Shown here: one piece after another, positions 10,224 to 23,164 of the stretch
Numbering within the stretch: position 1 is the first letter of the stretch
Layout: each line of letters opens with the position of its first letter
NCBI GenBank assembly: GCA_002286715.1
Contig: NSJX01000028.1
Span: 248,001-312,000 of the forward strand
Length of the DNA: 64,000 bases
From: Dentipellis sp. KUC8613
Lineage: Eukaryota > Basidiomycota > Agaricomycetes > Russulales > Hericiaceae
Direction: 5' to 3'
The notes under the pieces: model-generated
What the model saw: only the letters and a program-made list of their open reading frames with translations
Database searches by the model: none
What the model was told of the DNA's origin: nothing
Translations under genes and position numbers: made by a program

Positions 10224-11223
10224 ATGGCGACGAAATTCGACCCCAACACCGCCCAGAATGCCGTCGAGGTGCGTGACAGGGTGTCTTACGGCTTCTGTAC
10301 AGCGCTGATGGACCCAATCTCGTCTGTGATTCGTAGATTGAGAAGCAGTAAGTCAGCGACACGAGCGTCTCCGCAGCGCGGATTCCAGAATATACCTGAC
10401 TTGGGACATCACTAGGTTCGCTGTGAAAGCTGTCGAGCAAGCACAGGTACAGTTGTTTCTTCCCTGCATCGCCCACGAATGTTGACAGCGTTCGTTATAG
10501 ACGTACTGGAATCTCTTGGAGAAAATCCAGCCCCGCGAGCTGAAGTTGACCAAGTGAGGCTTACCACAACCAATCTGAGATCGTCTTCGTCTCATATGGC
10601 TATGGCTCTTGTTTACAGGTTTGACGATGAAATCTTCGAGCACACTTTGAAAGACTTCCCAGAGCTCTCCGAGCCGCATGAGAAGCTGATTCGGCTTGAT
10701 GAGGACTGGATGAAGAGCAAGGATGGAAAGGAACGCTGGCGGGCGTTCATCTCTGCGTGAGTCGTACTGTGTTGACGGGACTAGTGGCGTGTCGGTTCTG
10801 ACGAGGAAGTAGGTACGAGAAAAAGATCAAGGACTACAACTTTGGGTCTTTGATTCGTACGGATGCGGAGAAGGAGTACAGCGAGACCAATACCATCTTC
10901 GGTACGTGACCGTAGCTTATGATGATCAGGTAAACTGACGTCTGGGGCCTGCAGTCACGCGAATACAGGTAATTTCCTAACCGCTTTATTCGATGGAATC
11001 ATTTACTTATATTGAATGCTCAACTTCCAGTTTTATGCCATCGAAGTACGCACTTGTTTTCACCGTGTATGGTTGTGAAGACTAATGTAGCATCTGGTCG
11101 TAGATTGCCCGCAACAGGCTGGGGCTGAACGACAAGGCGCACGAGATCGCGAAGGAGGAGGCCAGGAAGGAGCAGGAGAAGAAAGAAAAGGCCGAGAAGA
11201 AGAAAAAGAACGGCAAGTCGTAA
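10224..11223 (+). CDS. PBDC1 / YPL225W orthologue (eEF1A folding factor)
   Basis: Nine exons: 10224-10268, 10337-10347, 10416-10446, 10501-10553, 10619-10756, 10813-10901, 10955-10968, 11031-11045 and 11104-11223. Together they code for 171 residues in perfect phase. The protein reads MATKFDPNTAQNAVE at the start and then the conserved family core: TYWNLLEKIQPRELKLTKFD, DEIFEHTLKDFPEL, KIKDYNFGSLIRTDAEKEYS, ETNTIFVTRIQFYAIEIARN. A Lys/Glu-rich tail follows. This matches human PBDC1 and yeast YPL225W, a ribosome-associated helper of nascent translation elongation factor eEF1A. Three exons are only 11, 14 and 15 nt long, so the gene is invisible to simple ORF calling. The length is normal for the family. 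Confidence 0.9.
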
Positions 11224-13375
11224 CCGCGTCCGCGCGGCTGACGATCGTCTGTCTGTTTCTTCGGGGGTCGAGCGAATCGGGAAGAGCCAAGTCTCAAGAA
11301 CATGTGTACGATGGCAGTGTCGCAGTTATTGTTATTGTCATAATAGCCGGAAACCGAACGAGCGGGCAGCCTCGGACATTGAGGCTTCAGTGTGGAGACC
11401 GCTGTCGCGCGTCGCGTTGAGGGGTGCACCCTCTTCACGATGCAGGGGTCGCGCGGGCACGAAGTAGGGTGCGAAGAGGATCGCCAATGGGTCTGAGTGA
11501 GTGGTCCACGGGGACCGAGACCATTGCTGCAACGACGATCATCGTTTGCGGACGGGCACGACTCTGGAGACCTATGGGGATCCAGACGTCGACAGAGGCC
11601 GTGTCGAACCTGCCGCCTATAGCAGGCGCGGCGAGGTGGTGACAGGATACCATCAGACAGGTGGAGTGTTCACCTTCGTATGCATGGGATTGATCGTCCA
11701 TTCGCTGCAAGCGGGCAGGGTCACCGCTGCCCGAAAGCAGAGCATCGTCGCGAGAAGCATACGCACGCTGCATGGGCAAAGTGCTCCAAGCCTAGGCTCC
11801 ACGGGAAAGAGAGGGGAAAACGTAGGCGGCGCGGGCGCTGCCGGGCCCAGGAGCATTTGAATCTCGGTCTGTATGACGACCGCCATCTGCAACAGCGCAA
11901 AGCCAAAAAATCGGCATTACGTTGCCCTGCTGGGCCGGCGGCAGCATGCGCACAGCGTACGGGTGCGCATTTTCAAACCGCCGGATCCGAGGCACTCGAG
12001 TGGTTGAATGTGAATTTCGATGGGCAGCGGCAGCGGGAGCAATAGGAGAATCCCGACGGCCACCCTGCGCCGCCAGTGGAAGGCGCAAAAAGCGAGGTAG
12101 GATGCGGTGCGGGTGCACATGCGAGCGTGTGCGGCATTGACACGCTGGACCGGGGATCAGGCTGCATCAGGAAGGACGACCAGTCGCCAGCGTCGAGGAG
12201 ATCTCGCCTGACGGAGAAAGCGCGATGACGAGGGCTTGCGTGCGGGCGTGCTCCCACGCAGGGCGCTGGCCGGCGCTTTTCTGAAAACCGCAGGAGGCGC
12301 GTTGGGACACGTTGTGATGGAGGGAGCGTATCGCTAGAGGACTTGTCTCTCTTGGATGATTCGCGGTGGCGCCTGGAAGTGCCGCTTCGTGAGTTAGAGA
12401 CGAGAAGCAAGCGACGTCATACGGTCATGGTTTTGGCTAAAAGAAAGGTGTTTTTGAGGGAGGCAACGGAGCTGGATCTGTGCTGAAGTGTATTTCCGCC
12501 GAAATTCCGACAGAATCAAAGGCAGCATCGTGGAAGGCCTGGGGAAAAACGTTCCATGAAAGTACATATTGCGCAGTGCTGATTGGAGGTAAAACAGTAG
12601 AAGATCCTCGCAGAGATTGCGAGCGGGAATCTGCCAGTACGAGCTCTCAGTTGATCGCGGATGGCGGCAGGCTCGAGCGCTCGGACAACGCCTTGGGCGC
12701 TTGGGCGCCAACAGGACGAACGGTGCAGGGGTGGCGGAATTACGGAGGCGAACAGAACAGGGGACGAGGAGATCGGTCCTTGGATCGTTGATGTTCACAA
12801 TTCAGATCGGAGTGCGCATGATGGTGTTGCGGCGACGGAGCTGTGATGGGCCTTCGATGCGGCTAGTGTGAGGTTCGCCGGACGAACAGTTGAATCAAGA
12901 GATGGAAAGAGACTTAGATGCAATTCAGACGCTATCCGAGTCCCGAAAGCCGCCGTTGATGAGCTTTTTGTTGTCTGCTGGATAAAGTCGGGCGCTACAG
13001 ACCAAAATAGCTGCCTCAGAAATCGTAAGAAGTAATGAGTAGTTCGGCGCAGAGCCCTCACCTGTCTCATCAACTAGCCAAGGGCATGATATCTAATTCA
13101 CAATGTAGGTCAATAATTCAGAGTGTTTCAGAGTCCTCACTGTAGATCTGCAAACTGTTTTGGGTGAGACTGACTAGTATTGGAGCTTGTGGTGGCGGTA
13201 AGAGAGCTAGGAAGGGCGTGACAACCCGAAACGCGTGGTGTCACGTCCAGTGGCTGCGTGACAGTTCGCGTAGCGCGCGTTGTCAATATCGTGACACGGT
13301 GTCTTCAGCAGCTTTCCATGTCCATCCCGCCTGCATCTACCTGACTTCACCCACAGGTCTCACACACGCGCGACT
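11224..13375. other. 2.1 kb without a recognised gene
   Basis: This GC-rich stretch separates PBDC1 from Tof1. Several minus-strand ORFs of 80-145 codons overlap one another at 11435-12410, for example 11435-11779, but none shows a domain, a signal peptide with matching downstream exons, or a consistent splice chain. A poorly conserved or non-coding transcript cannot be excluded. The last few hundred bases should contain the Tof1 promoter. Confidence 0.4.
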
Positions 13376-16300
13376 ATGGTAGAAGATGAAGTTATATCCC
13401 TTACATCAGGCGAATCTGACCGGGAACCCGAATATGTCGACCGACGCACCATTCTTGAGCCTCCAATCCGCAATGTTGTCGAAGCTCTGGGCGGATACGA
13501 GGGGAAGGTATACAGGATGGGAGACGAAGCATATGGGTGTCTCAAAGACTTGAAAAAGTACTGGCGCAAAGACGACACAGACGACGAGCGGACTGTGGCG
13601 CGTATCTTCTGGGCAACACGCGTCTTGACGAACGACCTCGTCCCGATCTTACTCGAAACTGCCGGAAAAGGACATGTAGAGGACAAGAGGGCTATTGCAT
13701 GCGCAGATCTTATTACGGCGATGACTTGGCCGATTGACCTTGCGGAGGAGCTGAAGGAGCTGGACGAAGAAATGGATCGCGGTACGGACTACACAACACT
13801 TCTTCAAAGTCATCTTTACTACAAGGCCGCGCTTTTGCGGCCTGGGGTCATGCAGGCATTATTCAACATTATGCTCCCCTGCCTGGCCAAGGACCCGAAG
13901 GAGAGGAAAGATCGCGATGTCCAGATTATCAACGTCGTGCTATACCTCGTCCGCAATCTCGCATTTATCAAGGACTTGTCATCCAACGTTCATCTGAGCT
14001 CGGACCAGGCGAGTTTCTCTGCCCTGCAGAGCCAATATATCAAGACGCTTCAGGAAACCAACTTTCTGGATTTGCTTCTTACCATTGCCTCAAATGCGGC
14101 GACTGATACCATGTTCAATGGTTGGAATACTCTCGTACTAGAGATATTCTATCTCCTTTTCCGCGGAGTTAAACCCTCCACACTGGTAATTGATCAGGCA
14201 AAGGTGCAGCATCACACACCCACACCAATTTATGTTTTTTCTCATGTCGTCGCTTGCAGCAAAACACGAGGACTCTACATCAGCTTTTGGCCATTGAAGA
14301 TGGGCGGCGGCGCGACTTCGCGCGGTACGCTCCATCACGCCACTCGCGCTTCGGGACCACAATCTCAGTGAAACTGAATCCCAAGAAGATCAAGGACCCA
14401 TACAAGGATGATAGCAAAGGCGACAACCCGGCGCCAGCGCCCGCGCCCGCAGCATCATCGTCATCATCATCATCGCAGGCCTTCGTATTGCATCGCCAGC
14501 AGGCGTTGAACCAGGAGCCTGGGACGATTCTAGACCTCCTCAAACGTCAGAAGGGGCAGAAAGGAAAGAAGGTCGACGAGTTGGGCCGCGAAGATAACCT
14601 GTCCACTGACGCAAGGACGGTGCTGCAAGGCGTAGCACGAGGCTTCATCGAGTCATGTTTCAATCGTGCGTTTTCCTGGCCTTCTGATCCCACTCATCTC
14701 CAGTTAGATGAACCACCGGTATTTGATACACATACAGCTTTCCTCGCGTCCCTGCTCAAGGACATCAAGTCCGAACGGCCGAAGATAACGGAGAAGGACA
14801 ACCTGAGGCTGCTGTTCATTACCAAGTGGTTCCTCGAATTTTTCCTCGCGGTGCGTTCCAAACAGAAAGAGGCCGGCGTGGCGCCAGGGATCGACGGCGC
14901 GCCTTGGAGCTTTGGCCTCATCGGGACGGTTGTGGAACGCAGCTGGATCATCTGGGTGCTCAAGCGGATGAACGGCGCGATGGAAGAAAAGGTGCGTGCG
15001 CCACCGCCACCAGCGTCATGCCGTGCCCCCTTTCTGCCAGTGCCAGTCCATCCGGGGATGTTCCCCGCCGCGCCCCCTTCCTACCTTCTCATGTCTCAGG
15101 CTCCTGCCATGCGAAATCCACATGTTGACTGATCGTCTCTTTCCCCCGTTCCCAGCCTAAGCTCTGGACGGAGTGGCAGGCTGGGATCGAGTGCCTGACG
15201 CAGCTCCTTGCGCTCATCGAGGTCATGGGCTCGTCCCGCCCGCTATCTGCCGACGGGGACGGGACCGAGCTGCACGAGGCGGCAGAGCTGGTCCAGCAGC
15301 AGCTCATTTACAACGGCCAGGTGGTCGACGCTGCGCTGGATGGCCTGCGCGTGTACAAGGAGGGGACCCAGTCCCTGGCGTTCCTGCACGCGAGCGTTCA
15401 CCTCGCGTACAATCTGTTCAAGATGCTCGAGCGGTGGGGGAAAGCAAAGGGGGAGGCGTATGTCCGCAAGCGGGCCAAACCGCGGAAGAAACGCAAGTCA
15501 AAAGGTAAGTCCACCGAGCCTATCGGGTCCGCCCCGCTGATCCGTTCTGAAATCTTAATACAGCTGCGGCGGTGGGCGAGCACGAAGATACGGGGGAGTC
15601 AGAAGAGGAAAAGGAACGCGAAGAGCAAGAGGCGGTAATAGAAGAGACAATGTTCACATTCGACGCGTTCCTCATGGTGAGCGTGTTGCCACCTCGTTTG
15701 TCTCGAAACGGCCGTCGCCAACCCAGTCGCAGAAATTCGCCAACCCCGACATCGCTCATACGCTGCTGACGTATTTGGGGCGCTACCAAGAGTTTACGTC
15801 GCCCGAGTGCATGAAGCGCGTTGTAGGCCTCATGCACCGCCAGGCCGTTCGAGCCAAAGCCGAAGGCCTGTATTTCCAAGTGAGACCCATCGCTGCCGCG
15901 CACATCCCCCGCACCGTATCATTTCATTTGCGCATTTTATTAATCGGCGGACACGCAGGTATCTACGCTGGACCTATTCAAATCCATTCTGGCAAACCAG
16001 AAGACGCTTCCGAAGGACCAGACGTCGAAGGACCTGCTGGCGCTGATTACCTACCTGCTGCGGCAGTTCTTCAAAGCCGTGGAGGCCGACTCGTTCGTGC
16101 TCATCGAGGTATGTCCGACGCGTCATCGCCGTTGCCCATGTCATGTCGGGCTTAAAGCGGCACCCCTCGCATCACTCACTCGCTCACGCCGGCTTCCTAA
16201 CGCGCAGGCGTTCTTCCCGAAGAACCGCGGGCAATGGAAGAAGCTGTCGAGCTGGGAACCAGAGGCAAAGGACGCCGGCAGCGGTAAGGCCGCCGCGGAC

Positions 16301-17941
16301 GACGCGCGCTTCCCGCCGGACGTGCAGGTCAAGAAGGGATACTCGTGGAGCGAGCAGCTCGGCATCGCTGTCGCGGCACTACGGGACGGCGGGAAGGGGG
16401 ATCTGGTCGAGTGGACGAAGGACGTGCGTATCTGCCTCTGCCCGCTCTTCCGTGCCGCCACCGCACTGCCGGCTCACTCAACGGGGGCATGCAGATTCTC
16501 AAGATTGTCATCCGGCAGCGGATGCGGGTAATCGAGGAGACCGATGGTGCGCGCGGGAAAGATAGCGAGAACCAGGACGCCAACGAGGCCGATCTGGACG
16601 ACGAGGAGCTCAGGGCCGCGCTGCTGGCGAAGGGCCCGTCCAATGAAGCCCTCGCGAAGATCACCGACTACCGTATGTGGATGCGGCATTTCTCAGGGCG
16701 TGCGTATGGATAAGGGCTAACTGCATGCACTGCACGCACCCAGCGATACCCTACATCAGCGACGCACAGGCGGACGCCGCGACGAAGAACCCGCAGCTGA
16801 AGCTGATGTTCCGGCTCGTGCGGTTCTTCGTGCAAGATGACGGTGCGCTGCTCCTTCCTTGTGTGGCGCGTCGATGTCCCCGTTGCGCGACAGCGGCTCG
16901 CGCCACGTTCTGCCTGGCGACTGACTGACGTGTATCTGTCCGTGCCCCGCAGACGCCGAGGAGCTGGAATGGTACGTCCCCGCGGGTGTCCTGGTGTCCG
17001 ATCTGCAGCGCAGCCTCCACGTGATCGAGCAATTCGAACGCGAGCCGCTCGACCTCGGGGGCAAGCGCGCCGCGCAGCTGCTCAGCAAGAAGGCGAAGCG
17101 GCGGCGGCGCAGGCGTGCGGACTCGGGGTCGGAGGCGGAGGGCGCGGAGAGTGACGACGAGCCGCGCAAGAAGCGCGAGCGCAAGAAGAAGGAGAAGGAG
17201 GTGTACAAGTCGGCGCAGTTCATCGAGGACAGCGACGAGGAGTTCGGGGAGGACCTCGATGCGTTCTTTGCGCGCGAAAAGGCGCTGCGGGAGAAGATGG
17301 CGATCGCGGCGGTCGACAGCGCGCTCGGGATCGGGACGATGCGCACGACGGGCACGAAGAAGCGCAGACGCAGGGACGGCAAGGCGGTCGCCAGCAAGAA
17401 GCGGAAGAAGGCTGCAGCAGACAGTGACGGCGACAGCGACAGCGACGTCGCGCTTGTTTCGCCCGCAACTGCAGCCGGGCGTGCTCGGGGGGGATCCGAC
17501 GAGGACAGCGATGACGCGTCGGACCCGTTCGCGGGCTCGCGCACGCCTGGGACCGCAACGACGACGCCCGCGCTGGACCAGGACGAGCATGACGCGTCCC
17601 CTGCAGCCGCGCCGAAGCGTCCGCGCCCGCGCCCGCGACCACGTCCGGTATTCCGCAAGGGGGGCGCGGGATCGGGCGATCCTGGGCCTGGCGGGCGATC
17701 GCCAGCCTCGGCGGCGAACGCAGGCGAGACTGGGGAGCTCGCGAGTGGAGCGGCGGGTGCGCGAATTGGGAGTGCGGGTGCCGAGCGGGCGTCGCCCGAC
17801 CGGGGGGCCGATGTGGACAATGTTGCTGACGTCGACGGCGCGGCGGGCTCGGAGGGCGAGAGCGATACGGGATTGGGATCGAGGACGGCGAGGCCGACAC
17901 GACGACCGCGGCCGACTATGATTCTTTCGGACGAGGACTAG
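13376..17941 (+). CDS. TOF1: Tof1/Timeless (Swi1) replication fork protection factor
   Basis: Ten exons: 13376-14203, 14260-14991, 15156-15504, 15564-15676, 15733-15879, 15959-16108, 16208-16423, 16495-16672, 16744-16842 and 16953-17941. They give 1266 residues, close to the usual size of Tof1/Swi1. The Timeless N-terminal domain covers about the first 300 residues (PIRNVVEALGGYE, CLKDLKKYWRKDDTDDERT, the VVLYLVRNLAFIKD helix). It is followed by FNGWNTLVLEIFYLLFRGV and the RHSRFGTTISVKL segment typical of the family. The C-terminal third is strongly charged and low in complexity, with alternating acidic patches and KRPRPRPRPR-like basic patches. With Csm3/Tipin the protein stabilises stalled forks and carries the S-phase checkpoint signal in the nucleus. 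A Pro/Ala/Ser repeat lies at 14430-14477. Confidence 0.93.
14430..14477 (+). repeat. In-frame Pro-Ala / poly-Ser coding repeat in Tof1
   Basis: Tandem GCGCCC-like units run into a TCATCATCA tract, encoding alternating Pro-Ala and then seven or more serines. Such tracts are prone to slippage, and the reading frame stays open through it. Confidence 0.7.
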
Positions 17942-19535
17942 CAGATATTGTACATTAGGTTTGGGCAGCCGCGGTGGCTGCTGTCATATTGGCTCTATTC
18001 CAACAAAGGGATGTCTGGCAGCGGTTGTGGGAGGCACTAGGAGCCGTCTGTGACAGATCTACGGTTGCCTTATTGCGGCGATACGCTAGAGCGAGAGCTA
18101 GCGTGCTGGAGGAGGACGGGAATTGCCAGGGGTGGATCGATCGGTGCAATTATGGGGCGTACGGTGGGCGGCAGGCGGCGTAAGGATATGTGGACGGGTG
18201 ACGGATCAGCAAGCCAGAGATTGCTCGCAGAATTGCCGAGAGGAGGAAGGAGAGGAACTGATGGGACGCTGGCTGATGGAAGGGGGGCGCGTGGCCTGTG
18301 CCATTCGCGGAAGCAAGGCGAGCCGGCATATCCCGGATGGGCAAGTCCGCGAGCGGGTCCTGAGTGTCTCCGTGGTGTAAATGGAGATGTGCCCAAGGGC
18401 GATACAAGGAAACCGTTTTGCGCCTCAGAACGCCGTCGTCGCTGATTCTCGCACTCGTCTATTTGTCGCCAGATCATGCGACTCGTCTGTTGGCGCAGAG
18501 CGGTGATCCCTGTGGGTGGCCGTGGACGCACCGTTCTGTACAGGCTTCTGTCGACTCCATGACCGCTTGACATGGCACGCAGGAACAATTCATACATACG
18601 GATACGTCGCACCCCGCGGCCTGTGGTGAGATGAAGGCTGGGAACGGAATGCGGGCCATACGAGGCCCACACGAAGTTGTCAATTAAAGATTCAGATCGC
18701 GCGCGGGCAGGCGACAACGGCCGCTGATCAGATTCAGAGGTGGTTGCGATGCCGGAAATAATAAGAAAAATGAAAAGGGGACAACGCACATGAGGAGGTT
18801 AGCCGAGCGCGAGAAAGAGGGTCTAGAGTTGGCGCCTCGGCGATTTGCGAGCGAAGAACAACGTCCTGGAGCAGCCGGCGCAGGGCCTGCAGGGCTCGGT
18901 AGACGGTGCCAGGCCGTGCCGACAGGCCTAGCGCCGAAGGGTGAGCGATATCGGGCAAGGTGCAGCCTGAGAGCTGCGACTGCGCGAGCCGCATAAGCTC
19001 TAGGCTGCCCCTGCTCGTGCAGTCAACACTCACGCCGCAGCGGTGTGGGTTGGCGAGATCTGTCGCAGGGGAGATTCGCGAGAGGAGTGGAGGTTGGACA
19101 CGCTGGAGAGGAACACGCGGACATGTGGGCAGGCGGAGAGAAGGAGCTAATTGTGGAAGCTGCCCTGTAGGCACGAGTGTACGCGAGTGGAGGAGAGGGA
19201 GAGGATGGAGGTATGTACAGCCATGGCGTGTGTCCGCCTGGAACCGGGGTGGCCCCACGACGGGTGGGCCGAGCGGCCGCGGGGGAGGAGAAAAGGAAGA
19301 CTAAAAATGCGGAGGCAGTAGACTTGACTGAAGGGAGGATGTTGAGATGTTGTCCGTCGGCTGACAAAAGGACGCGAAAACGCCGGGAACAAGGAAATAA
19401 TAAAAGTTATGCACAACGGCTTATTCCAGGACAGTCAGCAGATGCGCGGTCCGCGACGGGCTTAAAAGTGCTTCCTGTCCGTCCTCCCTCCTCGTCCCCC
19501 TCTCCGACTTCATACCCCGACTTGCTCTTACGTTA
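17942..19535. other. 1.6 kb intergenic between Tof1 and the bZIP gene
   Basis: The interval holds the Tof1 3' flank and the bZIP upstream region. Two long minus-strand ORFs (18070-18789, 239 codons, and 18734-19258, 174 codons) are Arg/Pro/Ser-rich, lack any domain and have composition expected of stop-poor GC-rich DNA. I do not accept them as genes. From 19420 the sequence becomes pyrimidine-rich, as is usual just upstream of fungal transcription starts. Confidence 0.45.
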
Positions 19536-20800
19536 ATGCCCAATATGACCACCCACGCTAGCCCTTCCTCAACACAGGGCGATCGCCCAGAGCGTTCTCG
19601 CAACGCAAAGGCGCAGGCCCGCCATCGCGCAAAGCGCAAGGCCTACATCGAGCAGCTCGAGCAGACCGTCACCAAGCTCCAGTCGGTCCTTGCCCTCACC
19701 CCAGAGCAGGTCGCTGCCCTGCCACCACCCTCCGCCCGCATCCGCCAGCTCGAGCAGGAGAACGACAAGCTCCTGCGCGAGAACGACGAGTTGCGCAGGC
19801 AGCTCCACCTCCAGAGCCGCCGCGCTTCCCTCGTTACCAACGAACCCCACTTCGACATCGCGCGCCGCACGTCGTATCCATCGGCGTCGAATGACGGCCA
19901 TGGCTACGACCGTGACCTCAAGCGGCGGCGCATGTCGCAGAGTGTCGACGACGTGTACCTCGTACGTGCCACTGTCCCACGTGCTCGCGTCTTATCTCTT
20001 CTCATGTCCCGCTTCACTACAGAGCCCCAGCGAGACCCCCAGTCCCCAGACGACAGAGGCCATGACGCGCCCAAACCACTTCTCCCCGCCTCCGCTGCAA
20101 CCCCTCCCCTACATGTCCTCCTCGAGTGCCAACACCTCCGCCTACTCGAGTCCAGGACTGACCTCATCGACGTCGCTGCTCTCCTCAAACAGTAGCCTGC
20201 ACGGGCCCCTCGGCTACCAAATGGCCTCGCACCACTCGAGCTCCACCTCGAGCCCAACGACGTACTCGGCAAGTACTTTTTTCTATAGTGGCCGGTTGAG
20301 CTCCCAGCGAGACTGTGCGCCTGATCAGAATTCCGGATCCTAGTGACGTCCTGTCGACAGCAGCCAGGCCACGAGCAAAACGGGCATCCCATGGCGGGCG
20401 TCGCTGGCCAGCAGCAGATGCACCAGCGCGCCGTGCAGCCCGCGATGCACGCCGCCGTCGGCCATGGTCTCTGTGTTCCCCAATACTCGTACGATTCAGT
20501 CAAGGTCGAGGACGACCATTACATCGTACGTGTCCTCCCCGTTTCTTCCTTCCTCTTTCCTTGTTCCCAATTTGCTTCCGCGTCTGCCTCCGCGTCCGCC
20601 CGCGCGTTCGGTCTGACTCGCGCACGCGCACCCGTCCTTGTCCCGCCGCACTATGCTCACGGATCTCCCGCCAGTCTCCCACAAACGAATCACCACAAAA
20701 CATCCCTTATCCCCATTCCATGTCGTCGTATGGCGCGCAGCCGCCGGAGTTGAACTCTTGGCACGCATACTCGGCCGATCGCACCCAGATCCATCACTAG
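19536..20800 (+). CDS. bZIP transcription factor
   Basis: Four exons: 19536-19961, 20023-20272, 20368-20525 and 20675-20800, giving 319 residues. The basic region RNAKAQARHRAKRKAYIEQ carries the N-x7-R DNA-contact signature and runs straight into a leucine zipper (LEQTVTKLQSVL, then RIRQLEQENDKLLRENDELR), where Asn-Asp and Glu positions follow the heptad pattern. The rest is Ser/Pro/Gln-rich and disordered, typical of an activation region, and the chain ends NSWHAYSADRTQIHH. The first 160 residues, with the DNA-binding part, lie in exon 1. The third intron is the only long one (149 nt). The acceptor of the second intron was picked at CCAG|GC because it alone keeps the phase; neighbouring AG sites would shift the frame. 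Targets are not deducible. Confidence 0.88.
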
Positions 20801-20997
20801 ATATCCGGCAGCGTCCGCGGCCGCGCGCGCGTCCATGCCGCATGCCGTACGCCGTATGCTGCGCGCCGCAGGAGCATGCATAGACCTGTTTCTGTTGTAC
20901 CCTTAAAAGCCGGACGTTAATCGCACGCATTCTTGGTTGGTCGCTGCCCGCTCGTCGCTCTCCGCGCTGTGTTTTGCCGTTGCTCTGCCGCTACCTC

Positions 20998-21021
20998 ATC
21001 TCCATCTCCATCTCCATCTCT
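20998..21021. repeat. ATCTCC hexanucleotide microsatellite
   Basis: Four near-perfect tandem copies lie in the presumed 3' flank of the bZIP gene. Confidence 0.85.
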
Positions 21022-21741
21022 CCACTCCTCACTCCACTGATCGCCCATCCTCTTTGTCTATATATCTTCCCTCATCTCATCGCTCTATGTCGTCGCTTGC
21101 TTCCTTCTATTGCTCTATTTTTCCTCTTTCTCTCCTTGTAGCACCACCCGATACCAGATGCGCCGCGCACCGTAGCACGTCATGTAACCCGTATGTCCGC
21201 TCATGCCATGCCTTCACGCCTCTGCTGCCCGCAGCCCGCGCCCGATCCAATACCCCGAGCCTGACCCACATTCGCCTTGCCGAGTGCCCTGGTCGAGGCG
21301 CGCTTGTCTGGAATTACAGTTTTCAAATAAATCGCGATCTGCGTCGGACGCAGAGAGTGGCCGACGAGCGCAACCAGGCGGGTGACATGTACACGTTCCG
21401 GAGATTGCCAGCCCTGTTCGCCGCGGCCGTTGTCCGTGTCATAGTCGTCGTAGTCATATCTCCATATACCCGCTCTACCACTGACAGCCACCACGTACTC
21501 GTACACAATACATGTACACCAGCCCATTGAATTATGATTGACCATCGACCATCCTCCAGCCACCAACTACCAGCCCAGGGCACCGGCACAACAGTCTGAC
21601 GTCTGGCACCGGCACTGGCACTGGCAGAGGCCAGGGCCGCCCAACCAACCAGCACACCGCGAAATTCGAATCACGAATCCTGAATGGCAGAGTCACAGCC
21701 CGCTCGCTTAGCTTCCGTCGGCCGCCCGCCACGGTCGTCAT

Positions 21742-21762
21742 CCCACCCACCCACCCACCCCC
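21742..21762. repeat. CCCA tetranucleotide microsatellite
   Basis: About five tandem CCCA units in a GC-rich non-coding segment. The complementary strand is G-rich (GGGT repeats) and could in principle form a quadruplex. Confidence 0.8.
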
Positions 21763-21904
21763 ATCCCATCCTATAAGGCATCCCACGCCCACCTCCCAGA
21801 GCCCAAGACACCGAAATGAATGCACGCACGCGGCGCGCAGGGATCGAAGCGCTGCATCACGGACGCCTGACTAGACATATGCAGCGTAGTCCCAGTCCGC
21901 CCGG

Positions 21905-21929
21905 GCACGGACACGGACACGGACACGGA
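21905..21929. repeat. GGACAC hexanucleotide microsatellite
   Basis: Four tandem units, adjacent to a ATGGACATGGATATGGACATGG-like stretch at 22088-22110 that looks like a diverged relative. Confidence 0.8.
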
Positions 21930-22530
21930 GGATGGGAAGAAGGCACGGCGAAGCCTGATTGAGCTCGTGCGCTATGCGCGTATGGCAGCCGCGCGCCCGC
22001 CCGCTGGCCCGCGCGGTTCTCCCCGGGCTCGCCAGCGCTGGCGCTGACATCAGAACAGAGCGCAGAACGACGCAGATAAGTGCAGAATATGGACATGGAT
22101 ATGGACATGGGTGCAGAGCGGCCGGCCGCGTCCGCACGCGTCGCTGGAGCGCATTGAAGATCAAGATGCAACGTCCAACGTCGACTCGATCGCGCGCGTA
22201 CTGCAAGCGCACCCCGCGCCCCGCGGTGCGCAATACAATGACCACTGACCACTGTCAACACGCTTATCGCGCGGCACGCGGCACGCGCGCCGCCGCAGAC
22301 ACATGACCCACGCGCCCAGTGGGAGAAAGCAGCCCGAAGCATGTCTTCTCGCGCGTTCTCAAGTGATGCCCGTTCATAAACCATAAACGCACGCCTGCAG
22401 GGCTGGGCTGGGCCGTGGATCTGCCACCGCCTGCCTTCGTGGTTGCGCGGCGCGATGATTTGGGAAGAAGGGATCGCAGGAGCGGGCCTCTGTTCGCCGT
22501 CGGCATTAGAAGAGCGCCTGGCCGCCCTGC

Positions 22531-22555
22531 GTCTTCGTCTTCGTCTTCGTCTTCG
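22531..22555. repeat. GTCTTC hexanucleotide microsatellite
   Basis: Four tandem units in non-coding DNA; no gene model passes through it. Confidence 0.8.
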
Positions 22556-23164
22556 ATGGGGTGGCGTCGCCGCTGTCGCCGCCGTGTGCCCATTGGTGTC
22601 GGCGTGCAGGCGCGGTTCCGCTGGGGAGCGTAGTGCACTGCTGGGCCCGAGGCACGCGCGCGGGACGTCGACGTTGGCAGCACGATGCTATCTGCATACC
22701 GTAACGCAGGCTCTTCTTCATTAACCTCTCGATTGCCCCCGCGGGCACGCCGCATGATGCATGACGCAGTGCGGGGGGAGCGCAAACGTTATCGCTACCG
22801 CTGCGCGCGAGTCCGAGTCAACGTCGAGGCCAGGGGGCACTCTAATCAGCCCTTCCGTAACCCGCGACGGTAACACATAGCGACGTCGCACATACCGTCA
22901 TTCAATTAACAGTAGCGTCTGCGTACGGCATGCACAGTGGGCGTATGTGGACAGTTTGGCCTAGTCACGGTTCTCGTCCGGGGCAGCTGAGTTCTGAGTT
23001 TGCGCGGGGGCGGCAAGTCCCGACAGCCGCCGGCGCGCCACAGGGCATGGCGATGAAACCGTTATTGAACAAGTGTTCAACGTCCTTGTCCTTGCCCTTG
23101 TCCTTGGGTGAGTCACAGCTCAGCCGGCCACATCGACTGGGCCACAATGTCAGACAATGGAGGA

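Noticed and set aside
11435..11779. 114-codon minus-strand ORF in the PBDC1-Tof1 spacer
   Set aside because: No family, overlaps other equally long ORFs, no consistent upstream exon.
16751..17820. Minus-strand ORFs of 279 and 354 codons
   Set aside because: Antisense to the charged tail of Tof1; low-complexity Ser/Arg composition typical of GC-rich shadows.
18070..19258. Two long minus-strand ORFs (239 and 174 codons)
   Set aside because: No domain, Arg/Pro/Ser bias and no splice-supported link; considered chance ORFs in GC-rich spacer.
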